A stretch of DNA of 64,000 nt, from contig NZ_CP019952.1 in NCBI RefSeq assembly GCF_002021815.1, forward strand, positions 1,209,001 to 1,273,000, in the 5' to 3' direction. The stretch is from Pseudomonas parafulva. GTDB taxonomy: Bacteria > Pseudomonadota > Gammaproteobacteria > Pseudomonadales > Pseudomonadaceae. The notes beneath the pieces are model-generated. The model saw only the letters and a program-made list of their open reading frames with translations. It was not told the origin of the DNA and ran no database searches. Position numbers and translations under genes: made by a program. This document shows, piece by piece, positions 1 through 8,837 of this stretch; position 1 is the stretch's first letter; every line of letters starts with the position of its first letter.

Positions 1-85
1 CCTGATAGGGAATCTCGCGGGTCTGTACCGCCGCCTGGGCGAAGGCGGCGGTACACATCAAGGTCAAGGCCAGCAAGGCGCGCAT
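1..85 (-). CDS. Dienelactone hydrolase family protein, 5' end only
   Basis: Only the first 28 codons are inside the window; the gene runs off the left edge. The visible N-terminus begins MRALLALTLMCTAAFAQAAV, a clear Sec signal peptide with an A-x-A cleavage site, followed by QTREIPY. From memory of P. putida genomes, a secreted dienelactone-hydrolase-like protein with this start lies divergent to oprH. The family assignment rests mostly on that context and the short N-terminus, so it is tentative. It diverges from oprH across a 129-bp region holding the PhoP boxes. Confidence 0.55.
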   Translation of the reverse strand, partial: MRALLALTLMCTAAFAQAAVQTREIPYQ

Positions 86-114
86 GGTGACTACTCCTGG
101 ATTGCGATCGGTTC

Positions 115-170
115 GTTCAGTCAATGTTCAGCAGGGGTTCAGTCGAGGTTCAGTGTGCCCTGCTTACTCT
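115..170 (+). promoter_or_regulatory. Tandem PhoP boxes and -10 of the oprH promoter
   Basis: Four exact GTTCAG hexamers start at 115, 126, 137 and 148, so they repeat every 11 bp, one helical turn. PhoP-family response regulators bind hexamer direct repeats separated by 5 bp, which is exactly this spacing, so the array equals two adjoining PhoP boxes. A TACTCT hexamer at 165-170 sits 11 bp after the last repeat, where a PhoP-activated -10 is expected, and no good -35 is visible. The site fits autoregulated control of oprH-phoP-phoQ by low Mg. Confidence 0.8.
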
Positions 171-214
171 AGCTTCCAGACCTCAACAGCGCACTCGACT
201 GGAGTAACCTCACC

Positions 215-820
215 ATGAAAACATTCAACACCCTGCTTGCCGCCGTAGCCGTCTGCGCCGCTGGCATGACCAGCGCCCAGGCGGCCGACGAAAACTTCGC
301 CAGCCTCACCTACGGCCAGACCAGCGACAAGGTTCGCAAGTCAGGCCTGCTGCAGCGCAACACCGACCACCTCAACACCGACGGCGTGATCGCCAAGGAC
401 GGTACCTGGGGCGTGCGCCTGGGCCGTATCAATGACCAAGGTCGCTACTACATGACCTACGACAACGTCTCCGGTGACCACAGCGGCTTGAAACTTCGCC
501 AGGAAAACCTGCTGGGCAGCTATGACCTGTTCCTGCCCGTAGGCGATACCACCAAGCTGTTCGGCGGCGGTACCCTGGGCATGACCAAGCTGTCCCAGGA
601 ATCGCCAGGCCTGAGCCGCGACACCGACTACGGTTACGCCTACGGCCTGCAGGCAGGCGTCATCCAGGACATTACCGACAAGGCCTCGGTCGAACTGGGC
701 TACCGTTACCTGCGCACCAATGCCGCCACCGAAGTCAGCCCCCACGGCACGCCGAAGGCCGGTACATTGCGCCTGAGCAGCAGCGCGCAGACCTATCTGG
801 CGGCTTCCTACAAGTTCTGA
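215..820 (+). CDS. oprH: Outer membrane protein OprH (H1 family)
   Basis: A 201-residue protein with a signal peptide cleaved after SAQA (about residue 23-24) and a short beta-barrel ending in an aromatic residue (AASYKF), the usual outer-membrane assembly signal. OprH is a small eight-strand barrel that is induced under Mg limitation and interacts with LPS phosphates in place of divalent cations. It is the first gene of oprH-phoP-phoQ, as in P. aeruginosa, and is preceded by four GTTCAG PhoP half-sites. A hairpin region separates it from phoP, consistent with much higher oprH expression. Confidence 0.9.
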   Translation: MKTFNTLLAAVAVCAAGMTSAQAADENFASLTYGQTSDKVRKSGLLQRNTDHLNTDGVIAKDGTWGVRLGRINDQGRYYMTYDNVSGDHSGLKLRQENLLGSYDLFLPVGDTTKLFGGGTLGMTKLSQESPGLSRDTDYGYAYGLQAGVIQDITDKASVELGYRYLRTNAATEVSPHGTPKAGTLRLSSSAQTYLAASYKF

Positions 821-853
821 CCTGCCCGTCGCGTTATCCTGAGCGACCCGGGT

Positions 854-929
854 CTGGCAAGCCAGCTCCAACCAGTGCCATGCTGGGCCATCGGGCCGGT
901 AGGCGCACGCGGTGGGGCTGGCTTGTCAG
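854..929 (+). promoter_or_regulatory. Inverted repeat between oprH and phoP
   Basis: CTGGCAAGCCAGCTCC at 854-869 pairs with GGGGCTGGCTTGTCAG at 914-929 with two imperfect positions. The folded RNA would stand between oprH and phoP. There is no T tract, so it is more likely a partial attenuator or an mRNA 3' stabiliser than a full terminator. It could account for unequal oprH and phoPQ expression from one promoter. Confidence 0.45.
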
Positions 930-969
930 CATTGGGCACCGTACAGGCACATCCATCAAGGAGCTGCAC

Positions 970-1647
970 ATGAAACTGCTGGTGGTCGAGGACGAAGCCT
1001 TGCTTCGCCATCATCTCTATACCCGCTTGGGGGAAAGTGGCCACGTGGTCGAGGCGGTCGCCAATGCCGAGGAAGCGTTGTACCAGGCCGAGCAGTACCA
1101 CTTCGACCTGGCAGTGGTCGACCTGGGGCTGCCGGGCATCAGTGGTCTGGAGCTGATCACGCGCCTGCGCAACCAGGCCAAGACCTTCCCCATCCTCATC
1201 CTCACTGCCCGCGGCAACTGGCAGGACAAGGTCGAAGGGCTGGCCGCTGGCGCCGACGACTACCTGGTCAAGCCGTTCCAGTTCGAAGAACTGGAGGCGC
1301 GCCTCAATGCGCTGCTGCGCCGCTCCAGCGGCTTTACCCAGTCAACCATCGCCGCCGGCCCGTTGGTCCTGGACCTCAATCGCAAGCAGGCCACGCTCGA
1401 CGAGCAGCCACTGGGCCTGACCGCCTATGAATACCGCATCCTTGAGTACCTGATGCGTCATCACCAGCAGGTGGTGGCCAAGGATCGCCTGATGGAGCAG
1501 CTCTACCCTGGCGATGAAGAGCGTGATCCGAACGTCATCGAAGTGCTCATCGGGCGCTTGCGGCGCAAGCTCGAAGGCGAATGCGGCTTCAAGCCCATCG
1601 ATACCGTGCGCGGGCTTGGCTACCTGTTCACCGAGCGCTGCCGATGA
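970..1647 (+). CDS. phoP: Response regulator PhoP
   Basis: A 225-residue OmpR/PhoB-class regulator. The receiver domain has E8/D9, phosphoacceptor D51 (VVDLGLPG) and K101 (LVKPF); the C-terminal half is a winged helix ending IDTVRGLGYLF. The ATG at 970 was chosen because it follows AAGGAGCTGC and matches the family N-terminus MKLLVVEDE; the frame is open further upstream but that part is unlike any receiver. It overlaps phoQ in ATGA. PhoP activates genes for low-Mg and cationic-peptide adaptation, probably including its own operon. Confidence 0.95.
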   Translation: MKLLVVEDEALLRHHLYTRLGESGHVVEAVANAEEALYQAEQYHFDLAVVDLGLPGISGLELITRLRNQAKTFPILILTARGNWQDKVEGLAAGADDYLVKPFQFEELEARLNALLRRSSGFTQSTIAAGPLVLDLNRKQATLDEQPLGLTAYEYRILEYLMRHHQQVVAKDRLMEQLYPGDEERDPNVIEVLIGRLRRKLEGECGFKPIDTVRGLGYLFTERCR

Positions 1648-2990
1648 TTCGATCCCTGCGCGTGCGCCTGATGCTGGCCGCTGCCGTGTTGGCGGTGCTG
1701 TTCATGCTGGCGCTGCTGCCAGCCTTGCAGAAAGCCTTCAGCCTTGCCTTGCAGGAATCGATCGAGCAACGCCTAGCCTCGGACGTGACTACACTGATCT
1801 CGGCGGCGCGTATCGAAAACGGGCAGCTGCAGATGCCGGCGCTGTTGCCTGACGAGCGCTTCAACCTGCCCTATACCGGCCTGCTGGGGTACATCTTCGA
1901 CCGCAGTGGCCACCTGGTCTGGCAGTCCCGGGCCACGGCAGCGCAGAACATCAACTACCAGCCTCGCTACGATGGCCGCGGAAACGAGTTCGCCCGCATC
2001 CACCAGGCCAACGGTGAGGAATTCTTCGTCTATGACGTCGAGATAAAGCTGCTGGGCGGCAAGAGTGCTGCCTTCAGCATCGTGGCCCTGCAGCCAGTAC
2101 GCGACTACCAGCGCACCCTCGACGGCCTGCGTGAAAAACTCTACCTGGGCTTCGGCGCTGCCTTGCTGGCACTGCTGGCGCTGCTCTGGGCAGGGTTGAC
2201 CTGGGGGTTGCGCTCGCTGCGCCGGCTCAGCCGCGAGCTCGACGATCTGGAATCCGGCGCGCGGGACGGCCTGAGTACCCAGCACCCCCGCGAACTGCTG
2301 CGCCTGACCGGTTCGCTGAACCGCCTGCTGCAAAGCGAGCGCGAGCAACGCCAGCGTTACCGGGACTCGCTGGACGACCTGGCGCACAGCCTGAAGACGC
2401 CCTTGGCCGTGTTGCAGGGGGTGGGCGAAAGCCTGCAGCAGCACAACGGCGAGCGCGAGCAGGCCAGGGTCCTGCAGAGCCAGATCGAACGCATGAGCCA
2501 GCAGATCGACTATCAACTGCAACGCGCCAGCCTGCGCAAGAGCGGCCTGGTGCGCCATAGCGTGGTGCTACGCCCCTTGCTCGACAGCCTGTGCAGCACG
2601 CTGGCCAAGGTCTATCGCGACAAGCACGTGGAGGTGACCTTGCAGGTGCCAGACCAGGCACGGGTGCCCGTGGAGCAGGGCGCATTGCTCGAACTGCTGG
2701 GTAACCTTCTGGAAAACGCCTACCGCCTGAGCCTGGGCCAGATAAGGGTAAGCCTGTTCAGAGAAGCCGGACGGCTGACCCTGTGTATCGAAGATGACGG
2801 CCCAGGCGTGCCCGCCGATCAGCGCCAGCGCATTCTGGAGCGCGGCGAGCGGCTGGACAGCCAGCACCCGGGGCAAGGCATTGGCCTGGCTGTGGTGAAG
2901 GACATCATCGACAGCTACGATGCCGAACTGAGCCTCGATGACTCGACGCTTGGTGGCGCCGCCTTCCGTATCACCTTCAATCTGGAATGA
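1644..2990 (+). CDS. phoQ: Sensor histidine kinase PhoQ
   Basis: 448 residues: TM1 at about 8-28, a periplasmic sensor of about 135 residues, TM2 at about 166-188, then a dimerisation domain with the H-box HSLKTPLAVL (H248) and a HATPase domain with N-box (GNLLENAYR), DDGPGVP and GIGLAVVK motifs. It is co-translated with phoP through a 4-bp overlap. PhoQ phosphorylates PhoP when divalent cations are low or cationic peptides are present. Confidence 0.95.
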   Translation: MIRSLRVRLMLAAAVLAVLFMLALLPALQKAFSLALQESIEQRLASDVTTLISAARIENGQLQMPALLPDERFNLPYTGLLGYIFDRSGHLVWQSRATAAQNINYQPRYDGRGNEFARIHQANGEEFFVYDVEIKLLGGKSAAFSIVALQPVRDYQRTLDGLREKLYLGFGAALLALLALLWAGLTWGLRSLRRLSRELDDLESGARDGLSTQHPRELLRLTGSLNRLLQSEREQRQRYRDSLDDLAHSLKTPLAVLQGVGESLQQHNGEREQARVLQSQIERMSQQIDYQLQRASLRKSGLVRHSVVLRPLLDSLCSTLAKVYRDKHVEVTLQVPDQARVPVEQGALLELLGNLLENAYRLSLGQIRVSLFREAGRLTLCIEDDGPGVPADQRQRILERGERLDSQHPGQGIGLAVVKDIIDSYDAELSLDDSTLGGAAFRITFNLE

Positions 2991-3017
2991 GCCCAGGCGG
3001 TTTTCCGCCATCTGGGC
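2991..3017 (+). terminator. Hairpin after phoQ
   Basis: Directly after the phoQ stop, GCCCAG-GCGG-TTTT-CCGC-CAT-CTGGGC forms a strong stem with one three-base bulge. There is no run of T after it, so it is a weak intrinsic terminator or an mRNA 3'-end stabiliser for the oprH-phoPQ message. Confidence 0.45.
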
Positions 3018-3127
3018 CGCTCCAGTTCCGCCAGCGGGCGGAAACCCGCCACCCTTGCTCAGGTTTCGCCCCGCCGTTGGGCATGGAAAGCCAGCAATAG
3101 CCCAGCCTGCACCCGGTTTGGGCATTT

Positions 3128-3144
3128 TGGCATCGCCCTTGCTA
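3128..3144 (+). promoter_or_regulatory. Candidate sigma54 (RpoN) promoter of dctA
   Basis: TGGCATCGCCCTTGCTA has the GG-N10-GC spacing required for sigma54 and fits TGGCAC-N5-TTGCW at all but one of the conserved positions. It lies about 130 bp upstream of dctA, a gene known to be driven by RpoN with DctB/DctD in rhizobia and P. aeruginosa. No dctBD genes are in the window, and an upstream activator site was not identified. Confidence 0.6.
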
Positions 3145-3262
3145 TCGCTATTGGCAGAGGCCTCAACAGGCAGCTCTACCACAACGACAAATCCCTCCAA
3201 GTGCAGGAGGGTTAGCGATTCAGGTGCTGCACCCCTGGAACAGGGTGGCGCGGCACACTTGA

Positions 3263-4597
<1,335 letters not shown>

Positions 4598-4614
4598 TCG
4601 CAACGTAACGGCAC

Positions 4615-4646
4615 AAAAAAAGGCGACCCGACGGGTCGCCTTTTTC
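4615..4646 (+). terminator. Intrinsic terminator after dctA
   Basis: AGGCGACCCG-A-CGGGTCGCCT forms a 10-bp stem flanked by A and T runs on either side, so it can serve both dctA and the convergent trmO transcript. Confidence 0.88.
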
Positions 4647-4714
4647 ATGGGCGGCAGTTCGTGCCTGCGGCCGATGGCGGCAGCACAACCTCCAGGTGCG
4701 GCCCTATTGCACCT

Positions 4715-5413
4715 TCAAGCCAGCACCACCTCAAGCACGCAGATCACATCCGTCTGCGGGTAGTGCCACCTGACCTGCACATCCCAGAACTTCACCCCAT
4801 ATACCCGCTCGGCCACAGGCACCTGATAGGCCGGCCGTGGGTCTTGCGCCAGGCATTGCTCGATCAGGGCCACCAGGGGCTCGCCCAGCCGCAACGCATG
4901 CTCGCGGGCCTGGGGCAGGGCGCTGTTGGCCCACTGCACGGGAATGGCGACTGGCGCAGCGCTGGCCATGTGGTTATGGGCACCCTCGACACTGTCGGCA
5001 TAGGGTACGTAAGGCTTGATGTCCAGCACCGGCGTGCCGTCAAGCAGGTCGATGCCTGACAGCAGCAAGCGGCCAGGTTCAACACCCTCCAGCCGCACCA
5101 CCGACTGGCCGATGCCGTTGGGCCGGTGAGTGGCGCGGGTGGCGAACACGCCCATGCTCTTGTTGCCCCCCAGGCGCGGTGGGCGCACCTTGAGCCTGGG
5201 TTTTTCTTCCAGGGCCTGGTGGAACAGAAACAGCAGCCAGACGTGGCTGACCTGATCCAGCCCTTCGACTGCCTCGGGTTGGTCGAAGGGTGGCAGCAGT
5301 TCCAGCACACCGCGTGCGGCTGGTGCCAGCTGCGGCTGGCGCGGAATGGCGAACTTCTCCATGAAGCAGGAGCGCACGATCCCCACCGGCGCCACCGTAT
5401 GCTGCATGACCAT
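4715..5413 (-). CDS. trmO: tRNA (N6-threonylcarbamoyladenosine(37)-N6)-methyltransferase TrmO
   Basis: 232 residues, close to the 235 of E. coli TrmO (YaeB, TsaA-like). It starts with the family pattern P-V-G-x-V-R-S and contains LDQVSHVWLLFLFH, ATRATHRPNGIGQSVVRL and DIKPYVPYADS, the signature of the VirR/TsaA fold that binds SAM. It adds the methyl group of m6t6A at A37 of threonine tRNAs. The ATG at 5413 follows immediately after the TGA of the DUF1456 gene, so the two are translationally coupled; an ATG two codons further in is an alternative start. Confidence 0.85.
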   Translation of the reverse strand: MVMQHTVAPVGIVRSCFMEKFAIPRQPQLAPAARGVLELLPPFDQPEAVEGLDQVSHVWLLFLFHQALEEKPRLKVRPPRLGGNKSMGVFATRATHRPNGIGQSVVRLEGVEPGRLLLSGIDLLDGTPVLDIKPYVPYADSVEGAHNHMASAAPVAIPVQWANSALPQAREHALRLGEPLVALIEQCLAQDPRPAYQVPVAERVYGVKFWDVQVRWHYPQTDVICVLEVVLA

Positions 5414-5875
5414 TCAGCCGTGCACGCGCTGGGTCAGGCCCTTGAGGAAATTGCGCAGCAACTGGTCGCCGCACGGGCGGTAGTTGTCATGGCCGGCCTT
5501 GCGAAACAGTGCGCTGAGCTCAGGTTTGCTGACGGGGAAATCGACCGATTTCAAGATCGCGTGCAGGTCGTCTTCCTTCAGTTCGAAGGCCACGCGCAGC
5601 TTCTTCAGGATCTGGTTGTTGGTAACCGGCAGCTCGACAGGTTGTGCCGGACGGCTTTCGTCCTTGCCGCGACGGTAGATGACCAGGCCGTCAAGAAAGT
5701 GCGCCATGACCCGGTCCGGGCAGCGCACAAAGCCTTGCTCTTCTTCTTTCTTCACATAGGTCGCCAGGACGACAGGGTTCACGTCCAGGCCGGTCAAACC
5801 GATGATCTCGGCCATCTTGGCGTCATTGACTTTCAACATGTAGCGCAGGCTGCGCAGGACGTCATTGTGGTTCAT
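5414..5875 (-). CDS. DUF1456 (YehS-like) protein
   Basis: 153 residues with the two repeated DUF1456 modules: MNHNDVLRSLRYMLKVNDAKMAEII near the start and VTNNQILKKLRVAFELKEDDLHAIL in the second half, each followed by a conserved VSKPELSALFRK-like helix. This small cytoplasmic family has no established function. Its stop directly abuts the trmO start, which hints at a shared mRNA rather than a shared pathway. Confidence 0.8.
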   Translation of the reverse strand: MNHNDVLRSLRYMLKVNDAKMAEIIGLTGLDVNPVVLATYVKKEEEQGFVRCPDRVMAHFLDGLVIYRRGKDESRPAQPVELPVTNNQILKKLRVAFELKEDDLHAILKSVDFPVSKPELSALFRKAGHDNYRPCGDQLLRNFLKGLTQRVHG

Positions 5876-5924
5876 TGCTGCAAAATCCTGTTCTTGTGCC
5901 GCACGTCATCGCACGGCATCTCAC

Positions 5925-6635
5925 TTAGAAACGTTCGGTGCCCATCAGGTAGCGCCATTGGCCCAGCGCCAGCTTGCCCATCGAAACGCCACCCAGGCGT
6001 ATGCGGCGCATGCCCAGCAACTCCAGGCGCAGATAGGCGCACAGTTCGGAAATCTGGCCGGGTTGCGGGTTCTTCAGCACCAGGCGCAAATGGGTTTCGT
6101 TCTGCCAGCTGGCCTTGGCCTTGGGCAACTCGCGGTCATTGCGGGTCACACCGCGGGCCAGACGCTCGAGCATCTGCGCACTGGCTTCACCGCGCACCTG
6201 GACGACGAATTCCTGTTCGAGCTTGCGCAGGTCGGCGTTGATCTTGCGGGTAACCCGCCAGTCCTGGGTAAACACCTGCAAGCCGCTGGCACCCGGTTCC
6301 AGCGGTGCTATACAAGCCTGGCGGGTGAAATGCCCGTGCAAGGGGCGCACGCCTTCGCGATGGGCCTCGCTGAGGCTGGTCATGTTCATGCCAAGCCGGG
6401 CGGTTTCATTGTCCATGCCCGCGGCTTGGTGCAGCAGCAGCGTAACCGGCTCCAGGCTCTCGGCGCGCGCGCCGGGCAGCAGCTCCACATGCTGCTGCTC
6501 GACCTTGAACTGCGGCTGCTCGACCACCACGCCATCGACCGTCACCCAGCCTCCTTCGATATACAACTCAGCCTCGCGGCGGGAGCAGCCAAGCTGCTCG
6601 ACAAGGCGTTTGGACAGACGGACGGGTTCGGACAT
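5925..6635 (-). CDS. RsuA/RluF-family RNA pseudouridine synthase homologue with altered active site
   Basis: 236 residues from the ATG at 6635, where the S4 domain MSEPVRLSKRLVEQLGCSRREAELYI begins; an upstream in-frame extension lacks family similarity. The rest follows RluF-like pseudouridine synthases. The catalytic motif GRLDxxxxGL reads PLEPGASGL (E113 in place of Asp), the N-P-x-G strand is replaced by LLLHQAAGM, and the RQIRRM loop reads GQISELCAYL before LRRIRLG-like sequence. It may bind RNA without isomerising uridine, or use a changed mechanism. Family membership is clear; activity is doubtful. Confidence 0.7.
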   Translation of the reverse strand: MSEPVRLSKRLVEQLGCSRREAELYIEGGWVTVDGVVVEQPQFKVEQQHVELLPGARAESLEPVTLLLHQAAGMDNETARLGMNMTSLSEAHREGVRPLHGHFTRQACIAPLEPGASGLQVFTQDWRVTRKINADLRKLEQEFVVQVRGEASAQMLERLARGVTRNDRELPKAKASWQNETHLRLVLKNPQPGQISELCAYLRLELLGMRRIRLGGVSMGKLALGQWRYLMGTERF

Positions 6636-6710
6636 GACGACGATTCGCAAAGGCAATGAAAGGCTGCATTGTACCCTTCCCGCCGGGCGAGGGGCGGGAA
6701 TCTGTGTCAA

Positions 6711-7166
6711 TCAGGCCGTGCCGCGTCGGCGCATGTGCAGCAATGGATACGGCTGGCCCAGGCCGTCCTTGGGCGAACGGCCCACGATTTCGAAGCCCTG
6801 GTGCAGATAAAAGCCCAGCGCCTGGGTGTTCTGCTCGTTGACGTCGAGGGTCAGGGCGTCCAACGCCTGCACAGCATGCTGCAGCAGCTGTTTGCCGATA
6901 CCCCGGCCATGCCATTGCGGGTCCACGAACAACATGTCGATGCGCCCGCCCGCCACACCCACAAAGCCCTGGATGCTGCGATCAGGCCCACGGGCACAGA
7001 CCAGCATCACCGCGTCCAGGTAGCGCCGCAGCACCTTGTCGCGCAGCAGCACGATGTAGTATTCGGGCAGGAAAGCGTGCGTTGCACGTACCGCGTTTTC
7101 CCACACGCTGACCAGCTTGGGGTAGTCGCTGAGATGGGGCGTTTCCAGGGTCGAAAAGGTGCGCAT
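6711..7166 (-). CDS. YjaB-type GNAT N-acetyltransferase
   Basis: 151 residues from the ATG at 7166; upstream in-frame codons are arginine-rich and not GNAT-like. The protein has the acetyl-CoA loop VDPQWHGRGIGKQLLQHA and the C-terminal TLDVNEQNTQALGFYLHQGF-E-x-x-G-R-S, very like E. coli YjaB over its whole length. It presumably transfers acetyl groups to a small amine; the substrate is unknown. It precedes the pseudouridine-synthase-like gene by 75 bp on the same strand. Confidence 0.78.
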   Translation of the reverse strand: MRTFSTLETPHLSDYPKLVSVWENAVRATHAFLPEYYIVLLRDKVLRRYLDAVMLVCARGPDRSIQGFVGVAGGRIDMLFVDPQWHGRGIGKQLLQHAVQALDALTLDVNEQNTQALGFYLHQGFEIVGRSPKDGLGQPYPLLHMRRRGTA

Positions 7167-7270
7167 CGGGTCCCTGCTCCAGTGGCCGTCAAACCAAGGA
7201 TAGATGCTGGGGGAGGGCGCGACCCGGGGCGGGCCGCGCCACTGCGACAGGAGGCCGGCGTGGCGCCCTG

Positions 7271-8602
7271 TCAGATGGGCTCTGCCCACATGTCGTATTC
7301 GTCGGCGTCTACCACGCGGCAACGCACCTTGTCGCCAGGCTTGAAGCCATGGTTGCCATCGATGAAGACACTGCCGTCGATTTCTGGCGCGTCGAAGAAG
7401 CTGCGGCCCACCGAGCCTTGCTCTTCGACCTCATCGATGAGCACGTCGATTTCCTTGCCGATGCGCATCTGCAGGCGGGCGGCGCTGATGGCCTGCTGGT
7501 GGGCCATGAAGCGGTCCCAGCGATCCTGTTTGATGTCGTCCGGGACGTCGGCCAGGCCCAGGTCATTGGCCGGTGCACCTTCGACGGGCGAATACTGGAA
7601 GCAGCCCACGCGGTCGAGCTGGGCTTCGGTCAGCCAGTCCAGCAGGTACTGGAAGTCTTCCTCGGTTTCCCCTGGGAAGCCAACGATGAAGGTCGAACGA
7701 ATGACCAGCTCCGGGCACTGCTCGCGCCACTGCTTGATGCGGGCCAGGGTCCGGTCTTCGAAGGCCGGGCGCTTCATCGACTTGAGCACCTTGGGGCTGG
7801 CGTGCTGGAACGGAATGTCCAGGTACGGCAGGATCTTGCCGGCAGCCATCAACGGGATCACGTCGTCTACATTGGGGTACGGATACACATAGTGCAGGCG
7901 CACCCACGCACCCAGGCTGCTCAGGGCCTCGCACAACTCGAGCATGCGGGTCTTGACCGGCCGGCCGTTCCAGAAGTCGGTCTTGTACTTGACGTCTACG
8001 CCGTAGGCGCTGGTGTCCTGGGAAATCACCAGAATTTCCTTGACCCCGGCCTTGACCAGGCGCTCGGCCTCGCTCAGCACCTCGCCCACCGGGCGGCTGA
8101 CCAGTTTGCCACGCATCGACGGGATGATGCAGAAGCTGCAGCTGTGGTTGCAGCCTTCGGAAATCTTCAGGTAGGCATAGTGGCGCGGCGTGAGCTTGAC
8201 CCCTTGCGGCGGCACCAGGTCGATCAGCGGGTTGTGGTCCTGACGCGGCGGCACCACTTCGTGCACGGCGTTGACCACCTGCTCGTACTGCTGCGGGCCG
8301 GTCACCGAAAGCACGCTTGGGTGCACATCGCGAATGCTGCCTTCCTCGACACCCATGCAGCCGGTGACGATCACCTTGCCGTTTTCCTTGATGGCTTCAC
8401 CGATCACTTCGAGCGATTCGGCCTTGGCGCTGTCGATGAAACCGCAGGTGTTGACCACCACCACGTCGGCATCCTCGTACGTTGGCACGACTTCATAGCC
8501 TTCCATGCGCAACTGGGTCAGGATGCGCTCGGAATCGACCAGGGCTTTGGGGCAACCCAGGCTGACGAAACCGACCTTGGGGGTGGCGGGCGTGGTGGAC
8601 AT
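7271..8602 (-). CDS. rimO: Ribosomal protein uS12 methylthiotransferase RimO
   Basis: 443 residues, the usual RimO length, starting at the ATG at 8602. It has the N-terminal UPF0004 domain ([16 protein letters not shown] with conserved Cys), the radical-SAM cluster CNHSCSFC (C-x3-C-x2-C), the [10 protein letters not shown] segment and a C-terminal TRAM domain. RimO attaches a methylthio group to Asp88/89 of ribosomal protein S12 using two iron-sulfur clusters and SAM. It stands divergent from kup. Confidence 0.95.
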   Translation of the reverse strand: MSTTPATPKVGFVSLGCPKALVDSERILTQLRMEGYEVVPTYEDADVVVVNTCGFIDSAKAESLEVIGEAIKENGKVIVTGCMGVEEGSIRDVHPSVLSVTGPQQYEQVVNAVHEVVPPRQDHNPLIDLVPPQGVKLTPRHYAYLKISEGCNHSCSFCIIPSMRGKLVSRPVGEVLSEAERLVKAGVKEILVISQDTSAYGVDVKYKTDFWNGRPVKTRMLELCEALSSLGAWVRLHYVYPYPNVDDVIPLMAAGKILPYLDIPFQHASPKVLKSMKRPAFEDRTLARIKQWREQCPELVIRSTFIVGFPGETEEDFQYLLDWLTEAQLDRVGCFQYSPVEGAPANDLGLADVPDDIKQDRWDRFMAHQQAISAARLQMRIGKEIDVLIDEVEEQGSVGRSFFDAPEIDGSVFIDGNHGFKPGDKVRCRVVDADEYDMWAEPI

Positions 8603-8837
8603 GACTAACCTCGGCATTGAATACAGGTCGCCCAGCGGTGATCGGGGGCGATCTTGACGGGCGCTTTTGGCGCCTCTGATCAAAAAGTGCGCAATTCTAG
8701 CGAGCGATGGGTCGATTGACCAGCACAAATACGACGAACGCTGCGCTATGCTTCGCGCCGTTACGCCAGGCCCGGATGGGCGACCTGGCATGCACGCTGA
8801 CAACAGTGGCCGTGAGGGCCTTTTGCGGGAGTGGTCG

